64,000 nucleotides of DNA from an uncultured Clostridium sp. GTDB lineage: Bacteria; Bacillota; Clostridia; TANB77; CAG-508. The translations under genes and the position numbers were made by a program. Position 1 is the first letter of the stretch. The number at the start of each line of letters is the position of its first letter. The notes beneath the pieces are model-generated. The model worked only from the letters and a program-made list of their open reading frames with translations. It did not search any database and was not told where the DNA came from. Location: positions 29,318-93,317 of the forward strand of contig CAMKEH010000004.1 of NCBI GenBank assembly GCA_946411515.1, written 5' to 3'. Shown one piece after another: positions 19,773 to 31,800 of this stretch.

Positions 19773-22700
19773 ATGAAAAGAAAAATTTTAAAAATAGTAA
19801 CAGTTATATTATTATTAGCGTTACTTACTATGCCTAATTTTATTTATGTTGGAACAGGGTTAGTAAGTTATGCAGTAGATAGTATAGCTACAAATCATCA
19901 AAATGTAGAATTTGATGCAAAATTAAAGGAAGGAAACATATTAAGTGTATTTCTTAATGTTAAAAAAGAAGGATATTTTAATGGGGAAATTAATTTAGAA
20001 AACAGTAATTTCACATTTAAATTAAATCAAGAAAATCCTTATATTAACAAGCTAGAAAGTAATAAACTAGTGTTAAACCAAATAAATAGTGGATCAAATG
20101 TACAAATTGATTTACAAATACAACCTATTACAGATGAAGTATTTGATATAGGTTTATTAAATGCATCTAGTAAAGTTAATATAGAAGGTATTTATAGAGA
20201 TAGCACAGAAAGAGATATTAGCATCAAAGCAACAAGAGAAGTAAAACTAGAATATACAGAAGATAATACCAATGAAAATATAGAAAATACTACTAAAGTT
20301 ATAACAAATAAAGTTATAAAAATATCTGGAGAAGATAAAAGAGTAGTACAATTAGAAATGAATTTAGGATTAAAGGGAAATAATTATCCTATTCAAAAAA
20401 TTAATTCTATTGTAACAGTACCAGAAATAGAAGGTAAAAAATTAGAAATTGTAGATAAAGTTGATTTTAATACAATGAGAGATTTTACCTATAATTTTGA
20501 TGGAAAAAATAAAATAGAACTAACATTTAATAATGAAGCAAAAGAAGAAAATGATAATAAAATAATTTGGAAGAAGCAAGGAAATGAAAAAGTTATTTTA
20601 ACTTTAATTTATGATAAAGATGTAACATTAGAAAATTCTGAAATACAATATGAAGAAAAAGTTACATTATATAATGGAAAAGAATTAACAAATTCAAGTA
20701 AATTAGTAGTAGATAATGAAGAAAAAGAGGAATTAATTAAATTAACTGAAAACTCTGCAGAAAATACTATATATAAAGGAAAATTAGGTGCTGGAATAGA
20801 TAGACAATATGAAACAAAAACAAATATAGCAGTTAATTTAGCTAATGCAGAACAATATATAAACGTAAATGAAGGTGAAACAAAATATATAGTACAAGAT
20901 GGACAAGAAGTATCTGCAAATGCGATATTTAATAAAACACTTATAAATAAAGATTCTTTTAATAAAATATTAGGAGAAAATGGACAAATTACAATATCAA
21001 ATGGAACTGAAATAATTGCAACTATAAATAATAAGACAGTTGCTGATGAAAATAATAATTTAGTAATTGATTATTCAGCAAAAGAATTAAAATCATTAAA
21101 TATAAGGACAACAATACCTGTATTAGAAGGAAATTTAGAATTAGTACATATAAAAACAATAAAACAACAAGATGCAAAAATAGTTAAATCTGCAACAGAA
21201 TTGGTTTCAAAATCTACTTATGAATATAATGAAAATGAATTAAAAGAAGAAAAAACATCTATAAAATTGGAAGAAACAAAATTAGAAACAGGATTAGTTG
21301 TAGATAAGGATACATTATCAACAGTAATATCGAATACTGTTGAAATGAAAGCAATTTTAAAAGGAAATAGTGAACAATATGAACTATACAAAAATCCAAG
21401 TATTACATTTGAGTTACCAGAAGATGTAGAAAATGCAATAATTAATGATGTAAAATTAGTATATGAAAACGAATTAAAAATTAGAAATTATGAAGTAAAT
21501 GGAAGAAATTTAACAATATATTTAGAAGGAGAACAAACAGAATATAAAAATCCAAGTATAGAAGGTGCTATTGTTGTAGTAAATGCAAATATTACTATGA
21601 ACAAAAGAGCTTCAACAAAAGATTCAAAAATTACAATGACAGTAAATAACCAAGAAAATGCGGTAACAGAATCAAAAGCTATAAAAGTAGTTGCTCCAAA
21701 AGACATAACAGCTATAAATAGCATTAAAGAATTGAATGTTGAAACAATTGGACAAGAAGAAATAGTAAAAGCTACTCTTGAAAGAGGAAAAGGAGCAAGA
21801 CAATTAGAAACAAATTTTGAAATAATAAATAATAATGAAAATGCAATAGAAGATGTAAAAATAATTGGTATGTTCCCTACTAGAAATACTACTAATAATA
21901 TTGATATAAAAATAATAGAAGGAATTAATATAGAGGGAATAGAAAATGCAAAAGTATATTATACAGAAAAAGAAGATGCAACAGAAGATATAGAAAATAT
22001 AGAAAATGCATGGAAAGAAAAAATAGAAGATGCAAGTAAGGTTAAAAAATATCTAATTATAATACCAAGTATAGCAGAACAATCAAGTTTACAAGGAAGT
22101 TATAAATTAGAGATACCGGAATTATTAGAATATAATCAATCAGCTATAGAAGCTTATTCTGTAAAATCTAGAAATTCATTGACAAAAATGGAAAGCGAAG
22201 TTAAAGCTACTAGTATAGGATTAGAAACTGGTGTGGGACCTGTACTAGAAACAAAATTAATTCAAACAATTGCTGGATCAGAACTTAAAAATAATGACAC
22301 AATTAAAAATGGTGAAGTTATAAAATATAAAGTAGAAGTATCTAACACAGGAAGTGAAGAGTTAACAGATGTTTTGGTAATAGGAAATGTGCCAGAAGGA
22401 ACAACATTAGTTACACCACAAGAAAATTTTGAATATACAGGAGCTTCATATTATAAAGAACTAGACAATAAAACTTATGAAGCAAAAATTGAAAAAATAG
22501 CAGTAGGACAAGTAATTACAGGTGAATATGAAGTAAGGGTAAATAATAATACTCAATCTGGAACAAAGATAAACAATGTTGCACAAATAAAATATGGAGA
22601 TGTTATTAAACAATCAAATGAAACTTCTTTAATTACTGAAAATGGTGATATAAGAGTTAGTGTGAAAAGAGTAACAGATAGAAGCGTAGATTTATATGAA

Positions 22701-24599
22701 TCAGGAACAGTACAATATTTTGCTATAATAGAAAATATATCAGACACTAAACAAGATGATATTCAAATAAAAACAAATTTACCAGAAGGATTAGAAGTAG
22801 AAAGATTAAATTTGATTACTGGAATGAAATCAGTAAATATTGCTAACGAAGAATTATATGCAACTAATAATAATGAAAAACAAGAAGAAACAAGAGAAAT
22901 TACTGAAAATGAATTAGTAAAAAATGATTCAGATAATTCTATAAAATCAGAAGAAATAAAATATGAGAATTCTATAGATATAGGAGCATTAGAAAAGGAT
23001 GAAACAAAAGTATTAAGTTATGACATGTTAATTAATAAAACAGCTGATTCAGGTAGAAGAGATTTCTCAGTTATAGCTACATCTGCAAACAAAGAGTATA
23101 AATCTAATGTATTATCAGATAATATTAAAAAGGTAGATGTATCATTAAATATGGCTACAAATACACAAAGCCAATACATAAAATCAGGAGATATATTAGA
23201 ATATACAATTACAGTTAAGAATAATGGAACAGAAAGAATAGAAGGATTAAAGATAAAAGATGTATTACCAGAAAGTTTAAGTATAACAAAATTAAGTATA
23301 GACAATGAAACAGTAGAACAAAATAGTAATGAAGTAGATATTTCTTGCAATATAGCTGCAAAATCAGAAATGGTAATAAAAATAGAAACCATAGTTAACT
23401 ATTCAGCAGCAAGAACTTCTGCAGAAGCAATTTCAAATGTTGCATATGCTGAAATGTTAGGAGAAAAAGTTGCAACAACATCAGAAATAAATCATATTAT
23501 TAAAGCTGATGAGGAAGATATAGAAAATCCAGCAAATGATAATCCTACAGGGGATATAGCAAACGGAAAAGGAACAATAACAGGTGTTGCTTGGTTTGAC
23601 GAAAATGCTAATGGAAAGAAAGACGAAGAAGAAAAAACGTTAAATAATGTAAAAGCATATTTATTAAATACAGCTACAAATAATTTAGTTAAAGATGCAA
23701 GTGGCAAAACCTTAGAAGCTACAACAAATGATAATGGACTTTACGTGTTAGATCACATAGGAAATGGAAAATATATCGTAATATTTGATTATAATAAAAC
23801 ATTGTATACTTTAACAAAATATAAAGTTGAAAATGCTCAAGAGAGTGAAAATTCAAATGTAATGACAAACGAATTATTAATAGAAAACGAAAAACAACAA
23901 GTTGCTTCAACAGATATTATAGAAATAAATGATAGTAATGTTTCTAACATAAATATAGGATTAATAGAATTAAAAGACTTTGCATTTAGATTAGATAAAT
24001 ATGTAAGTAGAATATTAATTCAAAATTCAGCAGGAACAGTAGTTAAAGAATATACAAATGCATCTGTTGCAAAAGCAGAACTAGATGCTAAAAAAGTAAA
24101 TGGAACAACAGTTATTATAGAATATGAATTAAAAGTTACTAATATTGGAGAAATAGGCGGTTATGTAAGAAAAATCGTAGACTATGTGCCAAATGATTTG
24201 AAATTCAGTTCAGAATTAAATAAAGATTGGTATCAAGTAGGAAGTGACTTATACAATTCAAGTTTAGCAAATGAAAAAATAGAAGCAGGAGAATCAAAAT
24301 CAGTAAAATTAGTTTTAACTAAGGCAATGACAGAGAACAATACAGGATTAATTAACAATACAGCAGAAATTGCAGAAAGTTATAATGAATTAGGAATTAT
24401 AGATAGTAAGTCAACAGGAGGAAATAAAGCTCAAGGAGAAAACGATTATAGTTCAGCAGATACAATTTTAAGTATAAAAACTGGTGAAGAAGTTTATGCG
24501 ACATTTATAGCAATAGGAATAATATTACTTGGAATTACAACAATTGTAATTGTAAGAAAAAAACAAAAAATAGATGATATAACAGGTGATATAAAATAA
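19773..24599 (+). CDS. Giant surface protein with DUF11 and SdrD-B-like domains (1608 aa)
   Basis: Signal peptide (residues 1-35), a long series of beta-rich repeats of unrecognised type, DUF11-like domains from about residue 836 (KYKVEVSNTGSEELTDVLV) and near 1150, an SdrD-B-like domain at about 1270 (TGVAWFDENANGKKDEEE), a last DUF11-like domain, and a C-terminal membrane helix (about 1573-1593) with a Lys-rich tail. No sortase motif precedes the helix, so it is probably membrane-anchored and projects outward. It lies 20 bases before the next gene. Its whole length resembles the first half of the protein at 28803. Confidence 0.8.
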   Translation: MKRKILKIVTVILLLALLTMPNFIYVGTGLVSYAVDSIATNHQNVEFDAKLKEGNILSVFLNVKKEGYFNGEINLENSNFTFKLNQENPYINKLESNKLVLNQINSGSNVQIDLQIQPITDEVFDIGLLNASSKVNIEGIYRDSTERDISIKATREVKLEYTEDNTNENIENTTKVITNKVIKISGEDKRVVQLEMNLGLKGNNYPIQKINSIVTVPEIEGKKLEIVDKVDFNTMRDFTYNFDGKNKIELTFNNEAKEENDNKIIWKKQGNEKVILTLIYDKDVTLENSEIQYEEKVTLYNGKELTNSSKLVVDNEEKEELIKLTENSAENTIYKGKLGAGIDRQYETKTNIAVNLANAEQYINVNEGETKYIVQDGQEVSANAIFNKTLINKDSFNKILGENGQITISNGTEIIATINNKTVADENNNLVIDYSAKELKSLNIRTTIPVLEGNLELVHIKTIKQQDAKIVKSATELVSKSTYEYNENELKEEKTSIKLEETKLETGLVVDKDTLSTVISNTVEMKAILKGNSEQYELYKNPSITFELPEDVENAIINDVKLVYENELKIRNYEVNGRNLTIYLEGEQTEYKNPSIEGAIVVVNANITMNKRASTKDSKITMTVNNQENAVTESKAIKVVAPKDITAINSIKELNVETIGQEEIVKATLERGKGARQLETNFEIINNNENAIEDVKIIGMFPTRNTTNNIDIKIIEGINIEGIENAKVYYTEKEDATEDIENIENAWKEKIEDASKVKKYLIIIPSIAEQSSLQGSYKLEIPELLEYNQSAIEAYSVKSRNSLTKMESEVKATSIGLETGVGPVLETKLIQTIAGSELKNNDTIKNGEVIKYKVEVSNTGSEELTDVLVIGNVPEGTTLVTPQENFEYTGASYYKELDNKTYEAKIEKIAVGQVITGEYEVRVNNNTQSGTKINNVAQIKYGDVIKQSNETSLITENGDIRVSVKRVTDRSVDLYESGTVQYFAIIENISDTKQDDIQIKTNLPEGLEVERLNLITGMKSVNIANEELYATNNNEKQEETREITENELVKNDSDNSIKSEEIKYENSIDIGALEKDETKVLSYDMLINKTADSGRRDFSVIATSANKEYKSNVLSDNIKKVDVSLNMATNTQSQYIKSGDILEYTITVKNNGTERIEGLKIKDVLPESLSITKLSIDNETVEQNSNEVDISCNIAAKSEMVIKIETIVNYSAARTSAEAISNVAYAEMLGEKVATTSEINHIIKADEEDIENPANDNPTGDIANGKGTITGVAWFDENANGKKDEEEKTLNNVKAYLLNTATNNLVKDASGKTLEATTNDNGLYVLDHIGNGKYIVIFDYNKTLYTLTKYKVENAQESENSNVMTNELLIENEKQQVASTDIIEINDSNVSNINIGLIELKDFAFRLDKYVSRILIQNSAGTVVKEYTNASVAKAELDAKKVNGTTVIIEYELKVTNIGEIGGYVRKIVDYVPNDLKFSSELNKDWYQVGSDLYNSSLANEKIEAGESKSVKLVLTKAMTENNTGLINNTAEIAESYNELGIIDSKSTGGNKAQGENDYSSADTILSIKTGEEVYATFIAIGIILLGITTIVIVRKKQKIDDITGDIK

Positions 24600-24619
24600 G
24601 AAGGAAAGGAGGTAGAAAA

Positions 24620-27600
24620 ATGAGTAAAATAAGTAAAATGAAGAAATTTATAGTAGGAATAATAACTACATTAATAGCAATATTGGGAATGTCTAGTATA
24701 TCTAATGCATATTATGTTGGACAATCAATAATAATAACATATGATGAATATGCAAATAGCAATAATATATTTTGTATGGAACATGGACAAGCCTTAACAT
24801 ATGATAATGCATATACTATAATATCTAATGTAAAAATAAATGGAAGAAAATCAACAGATCACAATGGAAATACAATAGAGGATAAAGCTAATGCAAAACT
24901 TGCATACATATTACATTCGGCGAAAAGTAGTTATAGGAGTACAGTAGAAAATGCAGTTTGGAATTATGGACACATATGGATGAGAAATGTAGGAAAAAGA
25001 CATAGTGGATTATATGAAGGTTTTGCAAGTAATGTAGAAGGAGCATATACAACAGATGTAGAAAGAAGAGCTGAAGATTATGCAAATAATCTAATTAAAG
25101 AAAAATCTGCTCCACAAGATAGAACAGATAAAAGCAAAATACAAGTAAAATCAGTTGAAAAGAATAATAAACAATATATTAGAGTTGGACCATTTAAATG
25201 GAGTTTTGGTGGAACATTAACTGAAATAAAAGCATATGATCAAAATAGTAAAAATATAGATGGAATAATATATAGTGAATTTACAGGAAACACAGAAAAA
25301 ACTGTAAGTGTAGGAAGTATAAAATCTGGAGATCCATTTTATATTTCAATACCTGCAGATAAAGGTGTAACAAAAATAACAAAACTTACTGGAAAAGAAT
25401 CTATTGATAATATAACAGCAAATATATGGTTCTTAGAAGCAAATGCAGGATATAAACAAAATTTATTATTATGTTCTACAGATAAAGGAACAGAAAATAT
25501 AAATATGTCATTTGACTATAATATAGTATTACAAGGAAATTTAAAAGTAATAAAAGTAAATAAAAACAACGAAACAGTTAAACTACAAGGAGTAGGATTC
25601 TATGTTCAAAATAAGGATACTAAGAAATATGTAAAAGTATCAGGAAATACTACATCATATGTAGATAAAAGAGAAAATGCAACAGAATTTATTACAGATA
25701 CAAATGGAGAGATAACTATAAAGAATTTACTTGTTGGAACTTATGTAGCATACGAAACTAAGAATCCAAATTATGGATATGAAATAATTTCAGAAGGACA
25801 AGAAAAAAGTGTTACTGTTGATAAAACAGCAGAATTAAAGATACCAAATAAACAAAAATTTGTTAAGCTATCAGGATATGTTTGGGTAGACAAGATTTCA
25901 GGAAAACAATCACTAAGAAATGATTTATATAATGATGGTGATTATGATTCAAGTGATACTTTATTAGATGGAATTACAGTAAAATTAAAAAATAGAGTAA
26001 CAGGAGCAGTTATTAAAGAAGCTAAAACAGCAAATGGTGGAGCATACCAATTTATAGATGTTTTAGTAGATGATTTAGATAAATACTATATTGAATTTGA
26101 ATATGATGGATTAACATATACTAATGTAGTACCACATACTGATAAAAATAATGGTTCTAAATCAGCTGAAAATGCACAAACAAGAACAAACTTTAATAAT
26201 AATTTTACAGTTGTAGAAGGAAAAACATCAGATACAAGTATTACAAGAGATAATGCTGGAAATGAAAAACATACTATTACATATAATGTTGAAAATCATA
26301 CATCATCAATAGATAAAACAAAATCATATTATGAAATTACAGCAAATACAGATGAAACTGGTTATAAAATAAAAGATCATTTCACATATGGACAAGAAGA
26401 AATAAAATATATTAACTTAGGTCTATATGAAAGAGAAATGCCAGATTTAGCGATAATGAAAGACTTACATGATGTTAAAATGACTATAAATGGAAAAGCA
26501 CATGTATATGAATATGCACAAAGATTCTTGAACGCAGGAGAATATGGTGATGGATTTAATGTTGGTGTAAAATTTGGTGAAAAATATGGTAGCATGTCAT
26601 ATTCAAGAGCTGTTTATAATGAAGATTCTATATATGAAACTGCAGATAAAAGCAAAGAATTAAAAGTATATGTAACATATCAAATAAGTATGAAAAACCA
26701 ATCTACTAACTTAAAAGCAAAAGTAAATAGTTTAGTTGATTACTATGATGATAAATATACTTTAGCAAAAGTAGGAACAGGCGTAGACAAAGGAAATGTA
26801 ACAGGAGAATTAACTACTCCTACGTCAACTAAGTATGAAAATACTAAGTATAATAAAGCAATTATAGATACAAGTAGCATAGAAATTGGAGCACAAGAAC
26901 AAAAAGATATTTATGTACAATTTGAACTAAATAGAGAAGCAGTATTAAATATCTTACATAAGAAAGAAAACTTAGATAATGTAGTAGAAATCAATTCTTA
27001 TTCTATATATGATAAAGAAGGAAAAGTATATGCAGGAATAGACAAAGACTCAAATCCAGGAAATACTATTCCAGGAAATAAGGCAACATATGAAGATGAT
27101 ACAGATGCAGCACCAGGATTATTGTTAGAATTAGCAGAGCATTCAAGAGAAATGTCAGGTAGAGTATTCTTAGATGAATCGTACTTAGAAAATAATGAAA
27201 GAAGAGGATCAGGAGAATATGAAGCTGGAGAAAAAGGAATTGAAGGAGTTAAAGTTGTATTAACAGAAAATTCAGGCTCAGGAAGAAAATATGAAGCTAA
27301 GACTGATAAAGATGGAATATTTAAAATACCAGGATTTATTCCAGGAGATTATACTCTAACATATACTTGGGGAGATAATACATATACAGTTCAAAACTAT
27401 AAAGGAACTATTTGGACTCAAGAAAACAGAAGCGAAAAACAAGCAAATGGAACTAGCTGGTATAAGGTAAATATGGATAAACAATATTCAGATGCAATGG
27501 ATGATTATTCTTTAAGACAAAGAATTGATAGTGGAGAAGATATAAAAGAAATGAATTCTACAACTCCAGAAATGAATATTGAAATAGAAATTACAAGTAC

Positions 27601-28507
27601 AACTACAACTTCATTTGATGATAAATTTATACCAGAAGGATATAATGTAAAAAATATTGATTTTGGTATTGTAGAAAGAGCTAGACAAAAAATTGATTTA
27701 GAAAAAAGAATAAAAACATTTAAAGTTTCTCTAGCAAATGGTCAAGTAGTAGCAGATGTTACAGTAAATAAAGATAAAAATGGAAAGAGAACTTTATCTG
27801 AACAAGTAAATCATCTTACTTATATTGAGCCATCAGCTACAACATTACCAAATAACGGATTTATTAGATTAGAATTAGATAATGAATTAATTCAAGGAGC
27901 AAAAGTAGAAGTTACTTATGAAATAACAGCAACTAATAATAGTGAAGTTGAATACTTATCTGAAAATTACTATAAATACGGAATTCAAGAAGGAGAAGTA
28001 GTTAAAATATCACCAGTACAAGTTGTAGATTATCTTGATAGTTCATGGGGATTTGAAACTACTAAAAATCCAGAATGGAGTGTTAAAACTTTAGATGAGA
28101 TTAAAGATAAAGTAAATAGTATAGTTTATGAAGATCAATATTCAACTATAGCAAATAAAACAATACTTTACACAGAAAGCTTTAATCAAAAATTAAAACC
28201 TACAGAGTCAATATCAAAAGATATGTATGTTTCTAAACAATTAGCAAATTCAGATGAAATATCTTTAAATAACGAAACAGAAATTGTAAAAGTAGAAAAA
28301 ACAGGTGGAGCAGATATAAGATCAATACCAGGAAATTATGTTCCTGGAGCAGGACATCAAGAATCTGATGACGCTTTAGCTGAAACAGTAATTATAACTC
28401 CAAATACAGGTGCTAATCTAAACTTTGTAATACCAGTAATAGTAGGAGTAACAGCATTAGTTATTTTAGGAGTAGGAATTATCTTAATTAAAAAGAAAAC
28501 ATTATAG
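24620..28507 (+). CDS. Sortase-anchored Cna-B/SdrD-type surface protein (1295 aa)
   Basis: Signal peptide (about 9-30), an N-terminal domain with FCMEHGQAL and VENAVWNYG that recalls thioester adhesin domains, a Cna-B domain (about 307-410, GEITIKNLLVGTYVAYET), SdrD-B-like domains (about 417 and 847, GYVWVDKISGKQS and GRVFLDESYLENN), and DUF11-like modules. It ends in ITPNTG at about 1259, a hydrophobic helix and KKK, an LPxTG-like signal of TPxTG type. Probably a wall-linked adhesin or stalk protein. The start has AAGGAGG and follows the previous gene closely, suggesting one operon. Its C-terminal half resembles the second half of the protein at 28803. Confidence 0.82.
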   Translation: MSKISKMKKFIVGIITTLIAILGMSSISNAYYVGQSIIITYDEYANSNNIFCMEHGQALTYDNAYTIISNVKINGRKSTDHNGNTIEDKANAKLAYILHSAKSSYRSTVENAVWNYGHIWMRNVGKRHSGLYEGFASNVEGAYTTDVERRAEDYANNLIKEKSAPQDRTDKSKIQVKSVEKNNKQYIRVGPFKWSFGGTLTEIKAYDQNSKNIDGIIYSEFTGNTEKTVSVGSIKSGDPFYISIPADKGVTKITKLTGKESIDNITANIWFLEANAGYKQNLLLCSTDKGTENINMSFDYNIVLQGNLKVIKVNKNNETVKLQGVGFYVQNKDTKKYVKVSGNTTSYVDKRENATEFITDTNGEITIKNLLVGTYVAYETKNPNYGYEIISEGQEKSVTVDKTAELKIPNKQKFVKLSGYVWVDKISGKQSLRNDLYNDGDYDSSDTLLDGITVKLKNRVTGAVIKEAKTANGGAYQFIDVLVDDLDKYYIEFEYDGLTYTNVVPHTDKNNGSKSAENAQTRTNFNNNFTVVEGKTSDTSITRDNAGNEKHTITYNVENHTSSIDKTKSYYEITANTDETGYKIKDHFTYGQEEIKYINLGLYEREMPDLAIMKDLHDVKMTINGKAHVYEYAQRFLNAGEYGDGFNVGVKFGEKYGSMSYSRAVYNEDSIYETADKSKELKVYVTYQISMKNQSTNLKAKVNSLVDYYDDKYTLAKVGTGVDKGNVTGELTTPTSTKYENTKYNKAIIDTSSIEIGAQEQKDIYVQFELNREAVLNILHKKENLDNVVEINSYSIYDKEGKVYAGIDKDSNPGNTIPGNKATYEDDTDAAPGLLLELAEHSREMSGRVFLDESYLENNERRGSGEYEAGEKGIEGVKVVLTENSGSGRKYEAKTDKDGIFKIPGFIPGDYTLTYTWGDNTYTVQNYKGTIWTQENRSEKQANGTSWYKVNMDKQYSDAMDDYSLRQRIDSGEDIKEMNSTTPEMNIEIEITSTTTTSFDDKFIPEGYNVKNIDFGIVERARQKIDLEKRIKTFKVSLANGQVVADVTVNKDKNGKRTLSEQVNHLTYIEPSATTLPNNGFIRLELDNELIQGAKVEVTYEITATNNSEVEYLSENYYKYGIQEGEVVKISPVQVVDYLDSSWGFETTKNPEWSVKTLDEIKDKVNSIVYEDQYSTIANKTILYTESFNQKLKPTESISKDMYVSKQLANSDEISLNNETEIVKVEKTGGADIRSIPGNYVPGAGHQESDDALAETVIITPNTGANLNFVIPVIVGVTALVILGVGIILIKKKTL

Positions 28508-28522
28508 AATTCTTTAACAAAA

Positions 28523-28559
28523 AGGGATAACTATTAAAAATAATAGTTATCTCTTTTTT
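28523..28559 (+). terminator. Terminator after the two-gene surface operon
   Basis: Arms GGGATAACTATTA and TAATAGTTATCTC around an A-rich loop, followed by six T. Confidence 0.85.
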
Positions 28560-28727
28560 CTTTACGCAAATAAGCAATTTGGGAGAAAGATTAATTAAAA
28601 CTCAAAAATTGTAACAAAAATGTAAACAAAACTTAAAAATAAACCACTGAAAAACCTTGAAATGACTATCCCTAGCTATAAATCAAATGGTTTTTGTAAT
28701 ATTTGTCTTATATGGAAAAATCTTATA

Positions 28728-28756
28728 TTGATTTTAAAAAATAAACTAAGTATTAT
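28728..28756 (+). promoter_or_regulatory. Promoter for the 2957-aa surface protein
   Basis: TTGATT (28728-28733), 17-base spacer, TATTAT (28751-28756). A CCCTAG block lies further up at 28670, a block also present in the two leader RNAs, but the rest of their pattern is missing here. Confidence 0.55.
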
Positions 28757-28802
28757 ATATAGTAGGAAGAGTATTTTATAAATACAGCAAAAGGAGGAAC
28801 CA

Positions 28803-31800
28803 ATGAAAGAAAAAGAAAATTTCAAGGGGAATAAGATAATTTTATATTTGTTTATCTTTTTTACAGTAGTGGTAGGAATATTTGCTTTTTTTAGAGTTTC
28901 AGCAAATTCTAGTTTGGGAGCAGATAACCAAAATATTAATTTAAAAGTTAATCTAGATAAATATATTAATTATACAACCACTCAAGAAGATAATGGAACT
29001 TTAATACAATATGATGTAAAAGCTGGTATGCAATACCAATCATTAGAAGATCAGTATATACCACTAAAACAAAGCCAAATAAAACTTGAATTTAATAAAA
29101 TAGATGAAAAATATCCTTATGCTGTAAAAGTAATTAGCAAAAGTACAAAAATGACTAATGGAAAAACAGAAGATATTGTTGATAACTATGCTTATGACTC
29201 TAATCAAGGATTAATTACAATAAATGCTAGTAACCAAGGAGAAAATGGAGAATTAATTAATTCAGAAAAACCAAATGGTGAAGCAAATGATGAATATATT
29301 GTAATTGCATATTACGATACATATTCACAAACAAATGAAAACAGAGAATTAGGATTAAAAGTACAAGTAGTTGCAATGATGAATGAAGACGACAGATTAA
29401 TAACACATGAAGAAGCATTTAAAGAAAATGTTAATGAAAATATAGGAGAATTAACTTCTATTTCAAAAATAACAGAAGATATATATAATTCTTATATTAA
29501 ATCAAATATTATAAATAATACAGAATATGGAACTCAATATACAGAATTAGAAAATATAGTTGTTAGTAAAAAAGAAGCTCAAGAAAATCTTAAATTAGAA
29601 GAAACTAATACATTTATAAGAATAAATAAAAATGAAAATGAAGAAGAAATAGAAACTAATTTAGGAAATAATGGACAATTAATTTATAAGAGTACAAAAG
29701 TAAATAGAAAAGATATAGAAAAATTGCTTGGTGAAGAAGGAAAAATAGAAATATTAGATGATTCAGGAAATGTTATATCTACTATTGACAAAAACACAGA
29801 ATATTCAGAAAACGGATTTTTTACAGTAAACTATGAAAATGGAATAGAAAAATTCATAATAAAAACAAGTGAGATAAAAAACGAAGGAATACTAAGAATA
29901 GAACACAAAAAAGAAATAAAAAACACAATGAAAGAAGCTGTTGACACAAAAATAAAAACAATATCTAAACTTATTGGAACAAAACAAGAAACAGTAGAAG
30001 AGCAGGCTGTAGAAAAAGAGACCTTTAATAATGAACACAAAAATATTATTGATATAAAAGATACAACAAGTAATGTTAAATTAGAATTAAGCAAACAGAA
30101 TTGGACAAACAAAGAACAAAATGAAGTAACATTTAATGTATATATAAATTCAAATACATTAAAAGACAATATGTTAAAAAATCCAAGTGTGAGAATAGAA
30201 TTGCCAGATCAAGTTGAAAAAGTGTTATTACAAAATAGCTCAGTTGCATATGCAAATGGATTAGAGTTACAAAATCCATATTTAGAAACAAATGAACAAG
30301 GTAAAATTAGTATTATAGCTAATTTACAAGGAGTTCAAACAAATTATGATGCAAACCAATTAGGATTAGTGACAAATATAAGAATACCTGCAACTGTAAT
30401 ACTAAAAAAAGATATAGAAAATGCATCTGAAAAAGTTAATATGATATACACTAATAATTTCACTTTAGATGGAAACCCAGAAACTATCACTAATGCATAC
30501 GATTTAGAAATATCAAGTTATGAAAAAGAAGTACCAGTTGAACAAGGAAATATAACAGAAACAAGTGATAAAACTCAAATATCAGAAGTAGAAGGCTTAA
30601 AATTAGAAGTTGTACCAGTAAAAGGTGATACTGTATTAAAAGATGGAGATGTTGTTTATGAAGGGGAATTTATAAAATACAATATTAAAGTTACAAATAC
30701 ATCTGATAAACAAATCGATAACATTAAGATAGTAGGATCAATACCAGAAGGTACTACATATGGTGAGCTAGAAGCGGATTATCATAATCCTCCGGCTAAG
30801 GATGAAAAAGGATATGAATATAAATATAATGAAGAAATTACTCAAAAAGAAATAAGTATAAATTCTTTAGAAGCTGGAAAAAGTTATGAAGTATTTTATG
30901 AAGTGAAAGTTGAAGATTTGGATGATAATGTTACAAGTAAAGATACTTCAAGCAATATAAAAATCTTAGTAAACAATATTCAAGCAATAAATTATAATAT
31001 TAGTAATATTATAGAAAATGCAGATATAAAAGTGTTTTTAATGACATATCCTTACAGAATAGAAGGAGTTTATTTAGGTGAGCTTAATATAAACAGTAAT
31101 ATTGAAGAAGAGGTTACATTGAGAATACCTTTTCCAAAAGAGTTTCTAGTATCAGATATTAGGAATAAAGAAGGATATGAAGGAGAAGAAGATCCTTTTC
31201 TTCATCTAGAAAATGCTATAAATGATAATATAGTGAACGTGAAAGTAAAATTAAAAAAAGGAGATAATAATTATTATATACAAGGAAATATAGATGCATT
31301 AAAAACAGAAAACCAAACAGAAAATTCAAAATTGACATTAAAAACAGTTGCAACTGTCACTTTGGCTGATGGTACATCATACAAATCAAATGAAAACAGA
31401 ATAGAATATGATTATGAAAATATAGCTGTGTCAATGGAATCAAAAAATGAAGGTGAAGAAGTTAAATATCAGGACGAAATTATATATGAAATTAATATAA
31501 ATAATATTGGAAATAAAAATAGTAATGATGAAATTGCAACAGTAACAACTATTAATTTGAAAGACTATTTACCAAATAAACTTGATCCTATTAGTGTTGA
31601 ATATACTAATTGGGAAATAAGTAATCTTGAAGAAAGTGAACAAGAAGATAAGTATGATTTGGGACAAGGATATGAAAAAGTTGAAAAAAATGAAAATATA
31701 GAATCAAGATCAACTGATGAAAATGGAAACACACTTCCTGAGGTGGATTTAAATTTAAATATACCTTTTGGAGAAAGTACAACTGTAAAAGTAAAATGTA

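Noticed and set aside
28508-28802. Third copy of the leader RNA before the 2957-aa gene
   Set aside because: Only CCCTAG and a loose TTGTAACAAAAATG-like stretch in the wrong order are present, with no terminator before the gene.
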